Shown here: in pieces, positions 21,777 through 34,789 of the stretch
Numbering within the stretch: position 1 is the stretch's first letter
How the letters are laid out: each line of letters opens with the position of its first letter
Assembly: GCA_943737045.1 (NCBI GenBank)
Contig: CALSFV010000320.1
Location: 243,501 to 307,500, forward strand
Direction of reading: 5' to 3'
DNA length: 64,000 nt
Source: Parapristionchus giblindavisi
Lineage: Eukaryota; Nematoda; Chromadorea; Rhabditida; Diplogasteridae
Notes under the pieces: generated by a model
The model's database searches: none
What the model saw: only the letters and a program-made list of their open reading frames with translations
Told to the model about the DNA's origin: nothing
Made by a program: the position numbers and the translations under genes

Positions 21777-24025
21777 TTAAAATAGGACTTCAATTTTTGT
21801 TCGTTTCAAGACACATGGGATTTTCACTAAAATGGTATGTAACACCCGTGATATATCTCAAACTGATTCTTTTTTTTTGTTTTGGACGACAATCAATGCT
21901 TATTGCAATTAATAAGAGCTGATGAATGTATTGAGTCGTTGAAACCTAACTGTATGCATGACATGGATGAATTCATACACTCACCTCAAACTCTCTCATA
22001 CTTGAGCCATAGGCTATCTAAGATGCGACAATTATAGTATCACGGGTAAGCAATGGTGGATCATTAATGAGCGCTTCCTTTCTTTCTCTAACCTGTCTCT
22101 CTCTCACTTCTCCACACTCTCTATTCTGATCAAAGAACGATCCCTTAAAATGGGACTTCAATTTTTGTTTGTTTCAAGACACATGGGATTTTCACTAAAA
22201 TGGTATGTAACACCCGTGATATATCTCAAACTGATTCTTTTTTTTTTGTTTTGGACGACAATCAATGCTTATTGCAATTAATAAGAGTTGATGAATGTAT
22301 TGAGTCGTTGAAACCTAACTGTATGCATGACATGGATGAATTCATACACTCACCTCAAACTCTCTCATACTTGATCCATAGGCTATCTAAGATGCGACAA
22401 TTATAGTATCACGGGTAAAAAATGGTGGATCATTAATGAGCGCTTCCTTTCTTTCTCTAACCTGTCTCTCTCTCACTTCTCCACACTCTCTGTTCTGATC
22501 AAAGAACGATCCCTTAAAATGGGACTTCAATTTTTGTTCGTTTCAAGACACATGGGATTTTCACTAAAATGGTATGTAACAGGGCTGTGCATTTTCCGAT
22601 TTTCCGATTTTCCGAATTTTCCGAGAAAAATCGGAAAATTTTTCCGTCGGAAAATTTTCCGAATTTTTAATAATTTTCCGAACCTTTAAAATTTTCCGAA
22701 TTTTAAAGAAAAATATAAGAAAGTCGATTTTTCCATGATTACGGTGCTTGGGAGATATTCCACTCGTGATATTTAATATGCATGTATACGGTAATTTGCA
22801 TCAATTGCTCTTTCTTGCTACTAACATTCCCATCCTTGGTTATGACTTCTAATGATTTGTTATTGTATTATGTTCTTGATCATGTTCTTTGTTGATGTTT
22901 TGATTTTCATGACTACAGTAAAACAATAATTTTGTTAAACATAAAAAATTTATATAGTTTGAGGCAAATTTCGATTTTTCCGCAATTTTCCGTATTTTCC
23001 GAATTTTCCGAAAAATAATTTCGGAAAATTTCCGTTTTCCGAAATTTTCCGAAAACTATTTTCCGCACAGCCCTGGTATGTAACACCCGTGATATATCTC
23101 AAACTGATTCATTTTTTTTTTGTTTTGGACGACAATCAATGCTTATTGCAATTAATAAGAGCTGATGAATGTATTGAGTCGTTGAAACCTAACTGTATGC
23201 ATGACAAGGATGAATTCATACACTCACCTCAAACTCTCTCATACTTGAGCCATAGGCTATCTAAGATGCGACAATTATAGTATCACGGGTAAACAACGGT
23301 GAATCATTAATGAGCGCTTCCTTTCTTTCTCTAACCTGTCTCTCTCTCACTTCTCCACACTCTCTGCTCTGATCAAAGAACGATCCCTTAAAATGGGACT
23401 TCAATTTTTGTTCGTTTCAAGACACATGGCATTTTCACTAAAATGGTATGTAACACCCGTGATATATCTCAAACTGATTCTTTTTTTGTTTTGGACGACA
23501 ATCAATGTTTATTGCAATTAATAAGAGCTGATGAATGTATTGAGTCGTTGAAACCTAACTGTATTCATGACAAGGATGAATTCATACACTCACCTCAAAC
23601 TCTCTCATACTTGAGCCATAGGCTATCTAAGATGCGACAATTAGATTATCACGGGTAAACAATGGTGGATCATTAATGAGCGCTTCCTTTCTTTCTCTAA
23701 CCTGTCTCTCTCTCACTTCTCCACACTCTCTGCTCTGATCAAAGAACGATCCCTTAAAATGGGACTTCAATTTTTGTTTGTTTCAAGACACATGGGATTT
23801 TTGGTATGTAACACCCGTGATATATTTCAAACTTATTATTTTTTTTGTTTTCGACGATCAAGCAATGCTCATTGCAATTAATAAGAGTTGATGAATGTAT
23901 TGAGTCGTTGAAACCTAACTGTATGCATGACATGGATGAATTCATACACTCACCTCAAACTCTCTCATACTTGAGCCATAGGCTATCTAAGATGCGACAA
24001 TTAGAGTATCACGGGTAAACAACGG
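21777..24025 (+). repeat. Tandem array of ~366-370 bp repeats, about 5 units
   Basis: CCCTTAAAATGGGACTTC recurs at 22142, 22511, 23385 and 23751. The spacing is 366-369 bp, except one interval enlarged by the hAT element at 22580. Inside each unit ACCCGTGATATA and TATCACGGGT form an inverted pair ~210 bp apart, followed by a pyrimidine-rich stretch. Open frames of 60-70 codons seen in every unit have no recognised domain and differ in length between units; I treat them as chance. Other copies lie at 17297-17389, 25590-25990 (inverted), 26640-27080, 27846-28220, 28804-29160 and 45730-45958. Confidence 0.92.
22580..23075. mobile_element. hAT-type MITE, 8-bp duplication
   Basis: 496 bp, inverted ends CAGGGCTGTGC ... 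GCACAGCCCTG, perfect flanking GTATGTAA (22572-22579 and 23076-23083). The uninterrupted 366-bp repeat shows this sequence once. The subterminal regions are built of repeated TTTTCCGA. No coding capacity. Confidence 0.95.
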
Positions 24026-24546
24026 TCACTCGAAGCCCAAGTCCAAGCTTAGCCCAAGGGCTACAATCACCTCATATCAAAGTCGATCATTTATAGACAA
24101 AGAACGTAGCAAGATCTACTAGTCTACATAAAATAAAAGTCATTATATTTTATATTGACCATTTTCCCTGAGGGCACCGTGAAATTTGCATATTCAGGAC
24201 GCGTTTTTGTTTTCCCCCAATAATCCCCGGTCTCTCGATCACATGAAGTGTTGGCTTCGAAGCGAATGAAAGGCAAATCGAAATCCATTAACATGTTCTT
24301 GTTACTAAATATTTGGATAAATAATGACATGAAACTGGTTGCTCAAATCGTTTTCTAAGGGGGGATATTGATAAAAGTTCGAGTGCCGGTAATAATAACT
24401 TGTGTTCTGTGTTGTGGGCATACTTTGAGTGGGATCATCTTTCATTTTTTGCTTTATTTTATATTAATAGTTTATCCTGTCAGCATATTAAATGGAGAGG
24501 GGCCAAAACAGGGGGAATCTTGTTGTCCAATAGATCTAAGAAATAG

Positions 24547-24728
24547 TCAGTTGGGTCCCCCGTATAGACCGCTCACAGGAGGGAGATCATGTCAGAATGA
24601 TCTCCCCTCATTATCCTTGCATCGTCATTCCCCATGACCCATTCCCCTATATAAACCCCCTCCTATCATGATAAAGTTAGTCTCGAGTGAGCTTGTCGTC
24701 TAGTCTTCCTTGTTACACTTCAACTTAG
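24547..24728. mobile_element. 182-bp insertion with TATA-like box
   Basis: Absent from the two related copies, which read AAATAGTCCATATATG. It begins TCAGTTGGG and ends CAACTTAG, with TAG on both sides and short inverted ends AGTTG/CAACT. It contains a small hairpin (GGGAGATCAT/ATGATCTCCC) and CTATATAAACC. A very short LTR-like or foldback element is possible; the class is uncertain. Confidence 0.6.
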
Positions 24729-24875
24729 TCCATATATGAAACTTGATTATTATAGTCAAAAGATACCAATAAACACTTTACGTTGCTCGTCCAATGGACC
24801 TGTTGCTTCAGTATCCAAATAGTTCATCAGTACTTACTTAGCTCTTCATAATAATATCGATCGTTTGTATTGCAG

Positions 24876-24961
24876 CGTTCCCGCTCCGTATTCGAACGTG
24901 CTCCCGATGTCCACCGTCGATCGATCACCTCCTGGCTACAGTATGCTGAGATGGAAATGCG
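24876..24961 (+). CDS. Crooked-neck (CRNKL1-like) HAT exon, best copy
   Basis: TATTGCAG acceptor and GTACGG donor bound 86 nt reading RSRSVFERAPDVHRRSITSW then LQYAEMEMR. This is the N-terminal HAT repeat of Crooked neck/CRNKL1, with the FERA, W-L-x-Y-AEMEM signature intact. CRNKL1 is a core spliceosome scaffold of tandem HAT repeats. No flanking Crn exon is present in order, so this is an isolated exon carried by an inverted-repeat arm. Other copies lie at 30270-30343 (minus) and 44525-44610. Confidence 0.8.
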
Positions 24962-26019
24962 GTACGGGACCATGCCATATTCAATCAATAATCTCTCCAA
25001 TCATTAATTTTTGTGACCAAATGTCTGTTATCCATGTAAGATACTGTGAACGTATTGGTTTGCGAACCACACACATTTAAGTAGGCAGTGTAATTGTCAC
25101 GTTAATTCAATTAATGATATTTAAGTGCACAAATATAGTTTTTCGTGCACATTAATGTTAAAATCAGATAATTGGCATAGATGGTTGATTGGCAGTTAAA
25201 AAGAGAGAGGGAGAGAGAGAGACTGTGAGAGAAAGAAAAGGAGATAGAGAGTGGGAGAGAAAATGAAAGGTACGTGCGCGCCTGGTGAATTCGTGTTCCG
25301 ATATAGACTCATATGGTGTTATCAGTGCAATCGTCGATGAATATTAATAATGTTTCAAAATGCTAATAAAAGCTAATAAAAGTTGATATGACAATTTGAG
25401 TCCTTATAATGTTCTTTGTATTCATGATTTAATTTACTACTTGAATTTGCATCAATCTCTCCACTTTTTTATCGAAAATGATTTCTCTTCTCATTTTTAA
25501 TTGATTCTCTACGAATGGACGCTCGGAAAGTTCTTCCTCTATTCTCTCAATTTTAAGATCTTGAACTAGGAACATACCAAAAATCCCAGGTGTCTTGAAA
25601 CGAACAAAAATTGAAGTCCCATTTTAAGGGATCGTTCTTTGATCAGAGCAGAGAGTGTGGAGAAGTGAGAGAGAGACAGGTTAGAGAAAGAAAGGAAGCG
25701 CTCATTAATGATCCACCATTGTTTACCCGTGATAATCTAATTGTCGCATCTTAGATAGCCTATGGCTCAAGTATGAGAGAGTTTGAGGTGAGTGTATGAA
25801 TTCATCCTTGTCATGAATACAGTTAGGTTTCAACGACTCAATACATTCATCAGCTCTTATTAATTGCAATAAGCATTGATTGTCGTCCAAAACAAAAAAA
25901 AGAATCAGTTTGAGATATATCACGGGTGTTACATACCATTTTAGTGAAAATGCCATGTGTCTTGAAACGAACAAAAATTGAAGTCCCATTTTAAGGGAAA
26001 AACAATAATCCCTTGTTAT

Positions 26020-26545
26020 AGAGAAAGTTCGAATATTCTCTGAAACCCTTTTAGAAGAAAAGGTACTGACCGGAATCCGGAAGGATTTTTAATTGTTTAA
26101 AACGGGATTTGCATGCGATTTTCAAACTCTATCGAATGAACCATTTTTCGTTTGATTTACAACATAGCGTACTTAGCCAATTAAAGCAAGCCAAAAAGCA
26201 AGAGCTCCAGACTAGCCAGGCTGTCTTAGTTATGCAGTGTTCAGTATTTTGTTGGAAGCCATATACTTTGAAAACTAGAATACCAATATGTCCATTTTGA
26301 AGTAGTGCATGTGTCAGTCATTTGATAGCATACATTTTCATACCCTCGCAATGCGAGGATTGACGCACTATATAAGGCCCATTTTAGGCCACTGGATGCG
26401 AAAGGAAGCTAAAAATGACGATTTTTTAAGCAAAAATAACGAATTTTGTGAATGAATCCACCCTATTTCGAGAATTTACCAACTATATAAAAATAAACGT
26501 GGATTGTACCGAAAATGTATGATTTAATAGTGTAAAGATGCGCCC
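26020..26545. repeat. Inverted repeat partner of 16751-17300
   Basis: See 16751-17300. It contains a CATACAT-family MITE near 26325-26525. Confidence 0.9.
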
Positions 26546-26896
26546 ATGCTGGATACTAGTATGCCGACGTGCGTACCAAAGAGAACTGTTAACGTGTGGT
26601 CTCTGTTCAAGGCTCAATTAGATTGAGTTGCTCATCAATTAGAGTATCACGGGTAAACAACGGTGAATCATTAACGAGCGCTTCCTTTCTTTCTCTAACC
26701 TGTCTCTCTCTCACTTCTCCACACTCTCTGTTCTGATCAAAGAACGATACCTTAAAATGGGACTTCAATTTTTGTTCGTTTCAAGACACATGGGATTTTC
26801 ACTAAAATGGTATGTAACACCCGTGATATATCTCAAACTGATTCATTTTTTTTGTTTTGGACGACAATCAACGCTTATTGCAATTAATAAGAGCTG

Positions 26897-27034
26897 TGGC
26901 CGTATGCAAGAACCGTTTTCCGGGGAAATGTGACGTCATTTTAGGCGGAGGCGTTTTCCAAAAATCCTCCGCCTACGCTAATGACGTCACATTTTTCCGG
27001 AAAACGGTTTTCCCGTTGTTCTTGCATACGGCCA
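26897..27034. mobile_element. 138-bp palindromic MITE, 3-bp duplication
   Basis: Ends TGGCCGTATGCAAGAAC and its complement, with almost the whole length self-complementary (GGCGGAGG/CCTCCGCC at the centre). CTG flanks both sides (26894-26896, 27035-27037). The undisturbed 366-bp repeat reads AAGAGCTGATGAATG here with one CTG. A 3-bp duplication is as seen for PIF/Harbinger or CACTA relatives. Confidence 0.9.
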
Positions 27035-27084
27035 CTGATGAATGTATTGAGTCGTTGAAACCGAACTGTATGCATGACTGTAGC

Positions 27085-27845
27085 TGTCTGCTAAGTGTGA
27101 ATACTAAATGAATCGATAGAATATTTAAATGGATCAATAGAGTAGTGCGGACTCTAAGCCTAAGCTTGCCTTAACTAAGGAACTCTGCTGATCGTGAATA
27201 GTAACTGAATCGATATAGTAATTAAATGGAGCAATAGAGTATTGCGCATCCTAAGCCTAAGCAAACCTGAACTAAACGAACTCTAAAAAAAATTAAATTA
27301 AATGGATCAATAGTGCGAGTAGTAGAGTAGAGTAGTGCGGAGGAAGAAATAAGAATAGAATTTGCGTTACCGAATGAACTCAAATGATTAATGGTGATAT
27401 ATCGATCGAATATATTGCTTATAAGCCGTGGTCTTTTTGGACGTCCGTTCTATACGGGTCACAACTTCGCTCGGTCGGTTGGTCTATCTGAACCATGGGC
27501 GATTCTCTTCAACGACAAATACAGATAATACAAGATTCATGGTTCATCGTTATCATCAATAAGTGCTTTCATCTACAACCGATCGATAATGGATCTAAAT
27601 AAATCGATAATCAATAATCCTCTCAGGTTTCATGTTCAAGTACTGGTTCGAGATCATCATTGCCCTTCTGGTCCTGGCATATACCGTACATTAATACAAT
27701 AGAAGTGCTGAAGAGTACAAACAAGACGGAAGACACGGAGAGAAAAGTTACAACGGGTGGAATATAATGGAAGTTCACCAAAATAAGGAATACAGGGGGG
27801 CCTAGACAGGAGGGGGCGGGGCGGCGAATAAAAGGAAGTAGCGCC
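27085..27845. other. Unique AT-rich stretch, no supported gene
   Basis: Sequence between two 366-bp repeat copies. It has a repeated GGATCAATAGAGTA phrase and several AATCGAT motifs. The 93-codon minus-strand frame at 27623-27904 runs into a 366-bp repeat and has no domain I can see. Confidence 0.45.
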
Positions 27846-28222
27846 GTAACACCCGTGATATATTTCAAACTTATTCTTTTTTTTTGTTTTCGACGATCAA
27901 GCAATGCTTATTGCAATTAATAAGAGTTGATGAATGTATTGAGTCGTTGAAACCTAACTGTATGCATGACATGGATGAATTCATACACTCACCTCAAACT
28001 CTCTCATACATGAGCCATAGGCTATCTAATTGTAAGATGCGACAATTATAGTATCACGGGTAAACAATGGTGGATCATTAATGAGCGCCTCCTTTCTTTC
28101 TCTAACCTGTCTCTCTCTCTCACTTCTCCACACTCTCTGTTCTCATCAAAGAACGATCCCTTAAAATGGGACTTCAATTTTTGTTTGTTTCAAGACACAT
28201 GGTATGTAACACCTGCGATATA

Positions 28223-28803
28223 CCGTCAAAACGAAAAAAAGTGAAACATTTTGGACAATTTGTGACAAATTCTCACAAAAGTTCACAAGATTTTGAAATT
28301 TTTTTGTCATGATATCAAAACGCGGTTGCAAGTTTTTCATTAGATAATAGGGCATTTCAGTATCACTACGCTTGCCTAATTGACCTGTGAATGAAAACGA
28401 TTCAAATAATTTACTGTGAACGCTGTTGGGTGAAACAGGTATACGGTAGGATTTTCTACAGTATACCTGTTTTGCAACCTGATCCATGTCATGATCCAAA
28501 CAGTGCAAATTCGCTATAGGAAGTCATGTAATGAAAGGTACATCCATGATTAGGCGAAGAAAGTGCGATGGTAGTAGTTTTACAGTAAGATTCTACAGTA
28601 TGCTACAGTATACCTATTTTTCACTGCGGCACTCCCGATTAATTTGTTCACTTTTCTCATACATTACTGCATTTGGCAAACACATCCACACTAAAAACCT
28701 AAGAAAATACATCTTCAAGTGCGTGAAAAACGGTAAAAATAGGCATTTTGTGAACTTTTGTGACAAATTGTCACAAATGTTTAACTTTTTTTCGTTTTGA
28801 CGG
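28223..28803. mobile_element. 581-bp Tc1/mariner-type MITE, TA target
   Basis: Ends CCGTCAAAACGAAAAAAAGT and its complement, TA on both sides. The intact 366-bp repeat reads GATATATCTC, here split as GATATA and TATCTC, which proves TA duplication. The interior has inverted subterminal blocks (TTCACAAGATTTTGAA and similar) and TTCTACAGTA motifs. A relative lies at 46605-47172. Confidence 0.92.
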
Positions 28804-28909
28804 TATCTCAAACTGATTCATTTTTTTGGTTTGGACGACAATCAATGCTTATTGCAATTAATAAGAGCTGATGAATGTATTGAGTCGTTGAAACCTAACT
28901 GTATGCATG

Positions 28910-31900
28910 ACATGGATGAATTCATACACTCACCTCAAACTCTCTCATACATGAGCCATAGGCTATCTAATTGTAAGATGCGACAATTATAGTATCACGG
29001 GTAAACAATGGTGGATCATTAACGAGGGCTTCCTTTCTTTCTCTAACCTGTCTCTCTCTCTCACTTCTCCACACTCTCTGTTCTGATCAAAGAACGATCC
29101 TTTAAAATGGGACTTCAATTTTTGTTCGTTTCAAGACACCTGGGATTTTTGGTATGTTCCTAGTTCAAGATCTTAAAATTGAGAGAATAGAGGAAGAACT
29201 TACCGAGCGTCCATTCGTCCATTCGTAGAGAGTCAATTAAAAATGAGAAGAGAAATCATTTTCGATAAAAAAGTGGAGAGATTGATGCAAATTCAAGTAG
29301 TAAATTAAATCATGAATACAAAGAAAATTATAAGGACTCAAATTGTCATATCAACTTTTATTAGCTTTTATTAGCATTTTGAAACATTATTAATATTCAT
29401 GTTCATTCTTCCTTATGGGTTAACACACAAAGGACAGAAACAAATAAAAACTTTATTATGGAAAAAAATCTGATCCCGAGTTATTTTCAAAGGGATGTTA
29501 TTCAAGTAAGATTGAAACAAAATTGAAATACAAGAGCTAAACAGGTACATAGTACTTAAGTAGCTTTATTTATTATACATGAACGAGCAAGCCCGAACCT
29601 CCCCGCCCAACGTTTGGCATCAACATCACAAACAGTTGAGGGGGAGACCCAAACTCGAACGTCAACAGATCAACAGATAGACCGTTTCGAATCAATTGCA
29701 ATTTCAAGAGCCACACTTATTTACTCACAAACATGGTTACTTATCACAGATTTAACATCGAAATTGTTTATAAAGAAGCTGAACAACTAAACAACTAAAC
29801 AGCGACAAAGGTTGTCCATGCATGAAAAAGGAGCGCGATCATGCCTACATTCAAGTTCATATGATTCAATAAAATAATTGGAATAATCATGACTATCGAC
29901 AATTGCACTGATAGGACCATATCAGTCTATATCGGAACACGAATTCACCAGGCGCACACGTACCTTTCATTTTCTCTCCCACTCTCCTCTATCTCCTTTT
30001 CTTTCTCTCACAGTCTCTCTCTCCCTCTCTCTTTTTAACTGCCAATCAACCATCTATGCCAATTATCTGATTTTAACATTAATGTGCACGAAAAACTATA
30101 TTTGTGCACTTAAATATCATTAATTGAATTAACGTGACAATTACACTGCCTACTTAAATGTGTGTGGTTCGCAAACCAATACGTTCACAGTATCTTACAT
30201 GGATAACAGACATTTGGTTATAAAAAATGATTGGAGAGATTATTGATTGAATATGGCATGGTCCCGTACCGCATTTGCATCTCAGCATACTGTAGCCAGG
30301 AGGTGATCGATTGACGGTGGACATCGGGAGCGGAGCGGGAACGCTGCAATACAAACGATCGATATTATTATGAAGAGCTAAGTAAGTACTGATGAACTAT
30401 TTGGATACTGAAGCAACAGGTCCATTGGACGAGCAACGTAAAGTGTTTATTGGGATCTTTTGACTATACTAATCAAGTTTCATATATGGACTATTTCTAA
30501 GATCTATTGGACAACAAGATTCCCCCTGTTTTGGCCCCTCTCCATTTAATATACTGACAGGATAAACTATTAATATAAAATGAAGCAAAAAATGAAAGAT
30601 GATCCCACTCAAAGTATACCCACAACACAGAACACAAGTTATTATTACCGGCACTCGAACTTTTATCAATATCCGCCCTTAGAAAACGATTTGAGCAACC
30701 AGTTTCACGTCATTATTTATCCAAATATTTAGTAACAAGAGCATGTTAATGGATTTCGATTTGCCTTTCATTCGCTTCGAAGCCAACACTTCATGTGATC
30801 GAGAGACCGGGGATTATTGGGGAAAAACAAAAACGCGTCCTGAATATGCAAATTTCACGGTGCCCTCAGGGAAAATGGTCAATATAAAATATAATGACTT
30901 TTATTTTATGTAGACTAGTAGATCTTGCTACGTTCTTTGTCTATAAATGATCGACTTTGATATGAGGTGATTGTAGCCCTTGGGCTAAGCTTGGGCTTGG
31001 CTTCGAGTAGAGATTATCGCGTACGCGCTTGTCTTTTCACTCTTGTCACAAACCTGAAACGCACAATCGGCGGGTTGATAGCGATGAGAGAATTGGAAAG
31101 ACACTCGTGTTTCTCATGTCAGCTATCAGTTGCATCAACAGTTGCACAGTTGGGGTTAATCAAATATTATCACACATTTATAGTACCCTCGCCATTGTTT
31201 TTACATAGTGGGTCGTGTTTCGAAAGATGGTGGTTCGATTTAGAAAATTCGTTATTTTTGCTTAAAAGTCGACATTTCTAGGTTCGTTTCGCATCAAGTG
31301 ACCCGAAAATAAGCTATATAGTGGGTCAATCCTCGCGTTACGAGAGTATGAAAATGTATGAACATTAGGCCTAATGGACAACAATGGTTTGGCGGGTTTC
31401 GCTTTCTGTCAGTAAATCACCCCCCCCCTTCCATCATCGATTACATTGTCGCTAGCGGCAAAACCCACCCGGTTTTGCCAAAATTCACTCAAAAATAAAT
31501 ACGATTTAGCCACCAAAATTAGTACAAAACTGATGACATTTTTGTGTCCCATCCTTTTTGCATCCGACCCACCCGATTTTATTGACCAGCAAAAAAGGCT
31601 GTCCGCGTATAAGTGGTTTAATGTGTTCTTATGAGCAACTCAATCTAATTGAGCCTTGAACAGAGACCACACGTTAACAGTTCTCATTGGTTCGCACGCC
31701 GGTATACTGGTATCCAGCATGGGCGCATCTTTACACTATCAAATCATACATTTTCGGTACAATCCACGTTTATTTTTATATAGTGGGTAAATTCTCGAAA
31801 TATGGTGGATTCATTCACAAAATTCGTTATTTTTTTCATTTTTAGCTTCCTTTCGCATCCAGTGGCCTAAAATGGGCCTTATATAGTGCGTCAATCCTCG

Positions 31901-32536
31901 CATTGCGAGGGTATGAAAATGTATGCTATCAAATGACTGACACATGCACTACTTCAAAATGGACATATTGGTATTCTAGTTTTCAAAGTATATGGCTTCC
32001 AACAAAATACTGCATACAACTCCATGCATATTTTATATCCAATCAGGTATATTTTATATCCTATCATTTTATATCCTAACACGCGTCACGCGGAAATGGC
32101 TGAAAAAAAGAGGATTGTTCCAAGAAATTTCCTCCACTATATAAGGGATTGCATGCATTGAATTCAAGACAGCGAACATACTCTTAAAGGCAACGCTATA
32201 CACAGACAGCAGCATATATGAGAGGAATTGTCGCTGAGGACAAGACCCTCCCGGTTTTAGCACCCGATCCACCCGATTTTAATTTCCAGCGACAAAGTTT
32301 GCCCATGCATGAATAAGATGTTTGATCATGGCTACATTCAAGTTGATATGATTCAATAACATGGTCAGAGAGGAGTCATCCCAATCGACAATTGCACTGA
32401 TAAGACCATATGAGTCTATATCGGAACACGAATTCACCAGGCGCACACGTAACTTTCACTTTCTCTCCCACTCTCTATCTCCTTTTCTTTCTCTCACAGT
32501 TTCTCTCTCCCTCTCTCTTTTTACCTGCCAATCAAC
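28910..32536. repeat. Large inverted repeat, left arm
   Basis: Reverse complement of 42324-45958 over about 3.6 kb, with small indels. The spacer is ~9.8 kb. The right part of this arm overlaps the start of segmental duplication copy 2. Confidence 0.92.
30270..30343 (-). pseudogene. Crooked-neck HAT exon, 12-bp deletion
   Basis: The same exon as 24876-24961 but lacking 12 in-frame bases (the VFER codons, the first helix of the HAT repeat), plus R-to-Q and E-to-Q changes. Splice sites are retained. Confidence 0.75.
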
Positions 32537-32788
32537 CATCTATGCCAATTATCTGATTTTAACATTAATGTGCACGAAAATCTATATTGGACGAAAGGCT
32601 GTGCGCAAAACGGAGAATTGAATAATCGGATATTTTGGCGCCGGTGTCTGCGCCCTGGGGGATTGGGGGCCCCCATTCCTACAATTCCCCCAATCCACCG
32701 TAATAAATATATAAAGTATAATTTCATAGTAACCAATCAATAAATAGAATAGTACCGTAATCAATCAATAAATACAATTCTACCGTAC

Positions 32789-32883
32789 CTGTCTCTCCTC
32801 AAAGAGCGCGAAAGCCACCATCAAAATTGCTCCTGGATGTTATCTTCTCCAAAGTATTTCATGCCATAACGTATGCTGCGGGT
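32789..32883 (-). pseudogene. Crooked-neck HAT exon, frameshifted (copy 2)
   Basis: Identical in content to 2194-2288, including the one-base loss. Confidence 0.75.
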
Positions 32884-34521
32884 CTGAAACGAATCGGAAC
32901 TAAACCAAAATAAGGGAAATAAATATATGATATATTGCAAAGCTATTTGCGCAGGAACTATAATTTTAGAAGACCCGCCCTCTGAACGGTAGGGTCTCAA
33001 AATCGGTCCTCCCCCAAAAAAATTATTTTATGCCCTGAGGGCAAATGACGAGCTATAACTACGATAATCAGCTGATAAACATTACTCGCCACTAGCATCA
33101 TTTCAGCGCTTAGAACGGGTTATTAGCACATCTAGAAGCAGAGTTATAAATTTTGGGGCTCAAAGTTGCGACCCCGCTACAGCTTGAAATCGGAATCGAA
33201 GCCATTCCGGATTGTGTGACTGTGCAGCCCTTGTGGGGGTCTCCACTCTCACAATGTTTTAGAAGAACAGGATCTTTCGCTAAAGAAATGTAAATTTCCA
33301 AAAAAGTGTATATCGATTGCATCATCACTACGCATCAGTGAACTAATTTAATGGTACCAACACATCATGGTACTATTCCCTGATAAATTCTGTACATTGA
33401 CTGAAAAGATCAGCTTGATTGCTTTTCTGGATCAAAAGTTATAAAAAAATGAAAAAGTGTCCCATGACTTTTAGGCTACACTGTATATGGAAGATGTTCA
33501 CGATAGTTAAATGGTATAAACGATATAGTACATCATACACGGTACGAGGGGATATACTGTATCATACCATTTGAAATGATTTCGATCTATCTCTACGTGC
33601 TACTCAAAATGAATGATAGCACTTCTGATAGCAAGTGCCAGGCTCATAGACCAATGACCATACATGGGAGGCATCACAATCACGATCAACATCGATAACC
33701 CGCAACAGTCAATTTCATGTTTCACCACGGTGATATAGTCAGAATTCAAGGCTCACAAATGATAGATATGATGCAAGAGGTTCAACTATTAAAATCTCGA
33801 ACAACTAACTATATATCGAGTCTAGATGGCATATCTCTTCCACTCTCATCAGACTTGAAGAGAACGAGGAAGGGATAGATAGATAGATAATTCAATACAC
33901 GGAATCCGAGTCCAAACAAGTCATACATTTTCGCCCCACTCACAATCAGTTGTTTTTGCGAATTATAAACTGACCCGAAATTAGAACAAAACTGACCCGA
34001 TCAACATCTCAAGTACTCGAAACTGACCCGACCTTAGGTGATTCTTACTAATCTCGATCTCCCGCATATTCCTAGATGGGTCTCGAGTTTCAAAACTGAC
34101 CGCATCGACAAAAAGTGCTCACTCACAATGTGGGTGCTCGAAAATGTATGAAACAAGTTATTATTATTACCTGATTGATTCTCTGAGATCATTGGTTGTG
34201 TGGTGTTACATTGCACGTTTTGAAATGCACGCCGTGCGCACGCATACATTATGCTAAGACCAACAATTTTTGGCTCCGCCAACTGGTCAGATTTCACCAA
34301 AAATTTTAAAACTGGTCAGATTTGCCAAAAATCGCTTATTTTTCGCTTATTTTCACGTAAATAACGTGATAACGTTTTTACGACAAGATAGGAGTGACAT
34401 AAACATAGAAAAGTGGTCAAAACCCGAACGAACAAGCAAACATATTGTGGTAAACCACTTATCAATATTTGCCCTATTGGCAGCAGAGATGTGCATTTTT
34501 AGTTTTTCGCTTTTCCGATAC

Positions 34522-34789
34522 TCCCTGTCCCTTGTATTCGTAGAGCACATTGACAAAGTACTTGGACGCAACAGAGACCGTGATCTTGGAGCGCTCTCGC
34601 AACTCGAACATGCTAAATAAATCGATCGTGATCAAACTACAAACTCCGTGGTCCTGATCAAACTACAAACTAACTCACTTGCAGTACTTAAGGACCGATC
34701 GGCACCAGAACTGGCAGCCAGCGGCTCCTCCAGCATCGTGGCCACCATACGATCTCCGACATCAAGGATCTTCATCACGGATTTGGAGG
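34522..34789 (-). CDS. Two exon candidates lost from copy 1, unrecognised
   Basis: Exon 34679-34789 has a TTGCAG acceptor and a GTGAGT donor, with 36 codons including SKSVMKILDVGDRMVATMLE and EPLAASSGADRSLSTA. Exon 34522-34612 has a TTATTTAG acceptor and a GTATCG donor; MFELRERSKITVSVASKYFV NVLYEYKGQG is the best-looking frame. The phases do not agree (1 base versus 2 needed), so one boundary is wrong or a frameshift has occurred. A third candidate lies near 35205-35250. The block is missing from copy 1, where CACAAAAAAAAGGC marks the join. Confidence 0.45.

Larger units (their letters stand above)
24028..25620 (-). repeat. Inverted copy of 29120-31012
   Basis: Reverse complement of 29120-31012, interrupted by a ~182-bp insertion at 24547 and missing the ~430-bp block at 29403-29830. 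It also matches the right arm at 43860-45720 in the same orientation. It carries a Crn exon. Confidence 0.9.

Noticed and set aside
23443..23658. Frame with LDDNQCLLQLIRADECIES in 366-bp repeats
   Set aside because: Start and length vary between units, no domain is recognised, and upstream T-run length changes alter the frame. Probably chance in a non-coding repeat.
21777..24025. CRISPR-like array
   Set aside because: Units are ~366 bp contiguous repeats without short repeat/spacer alternation; the context is eukaryotic.
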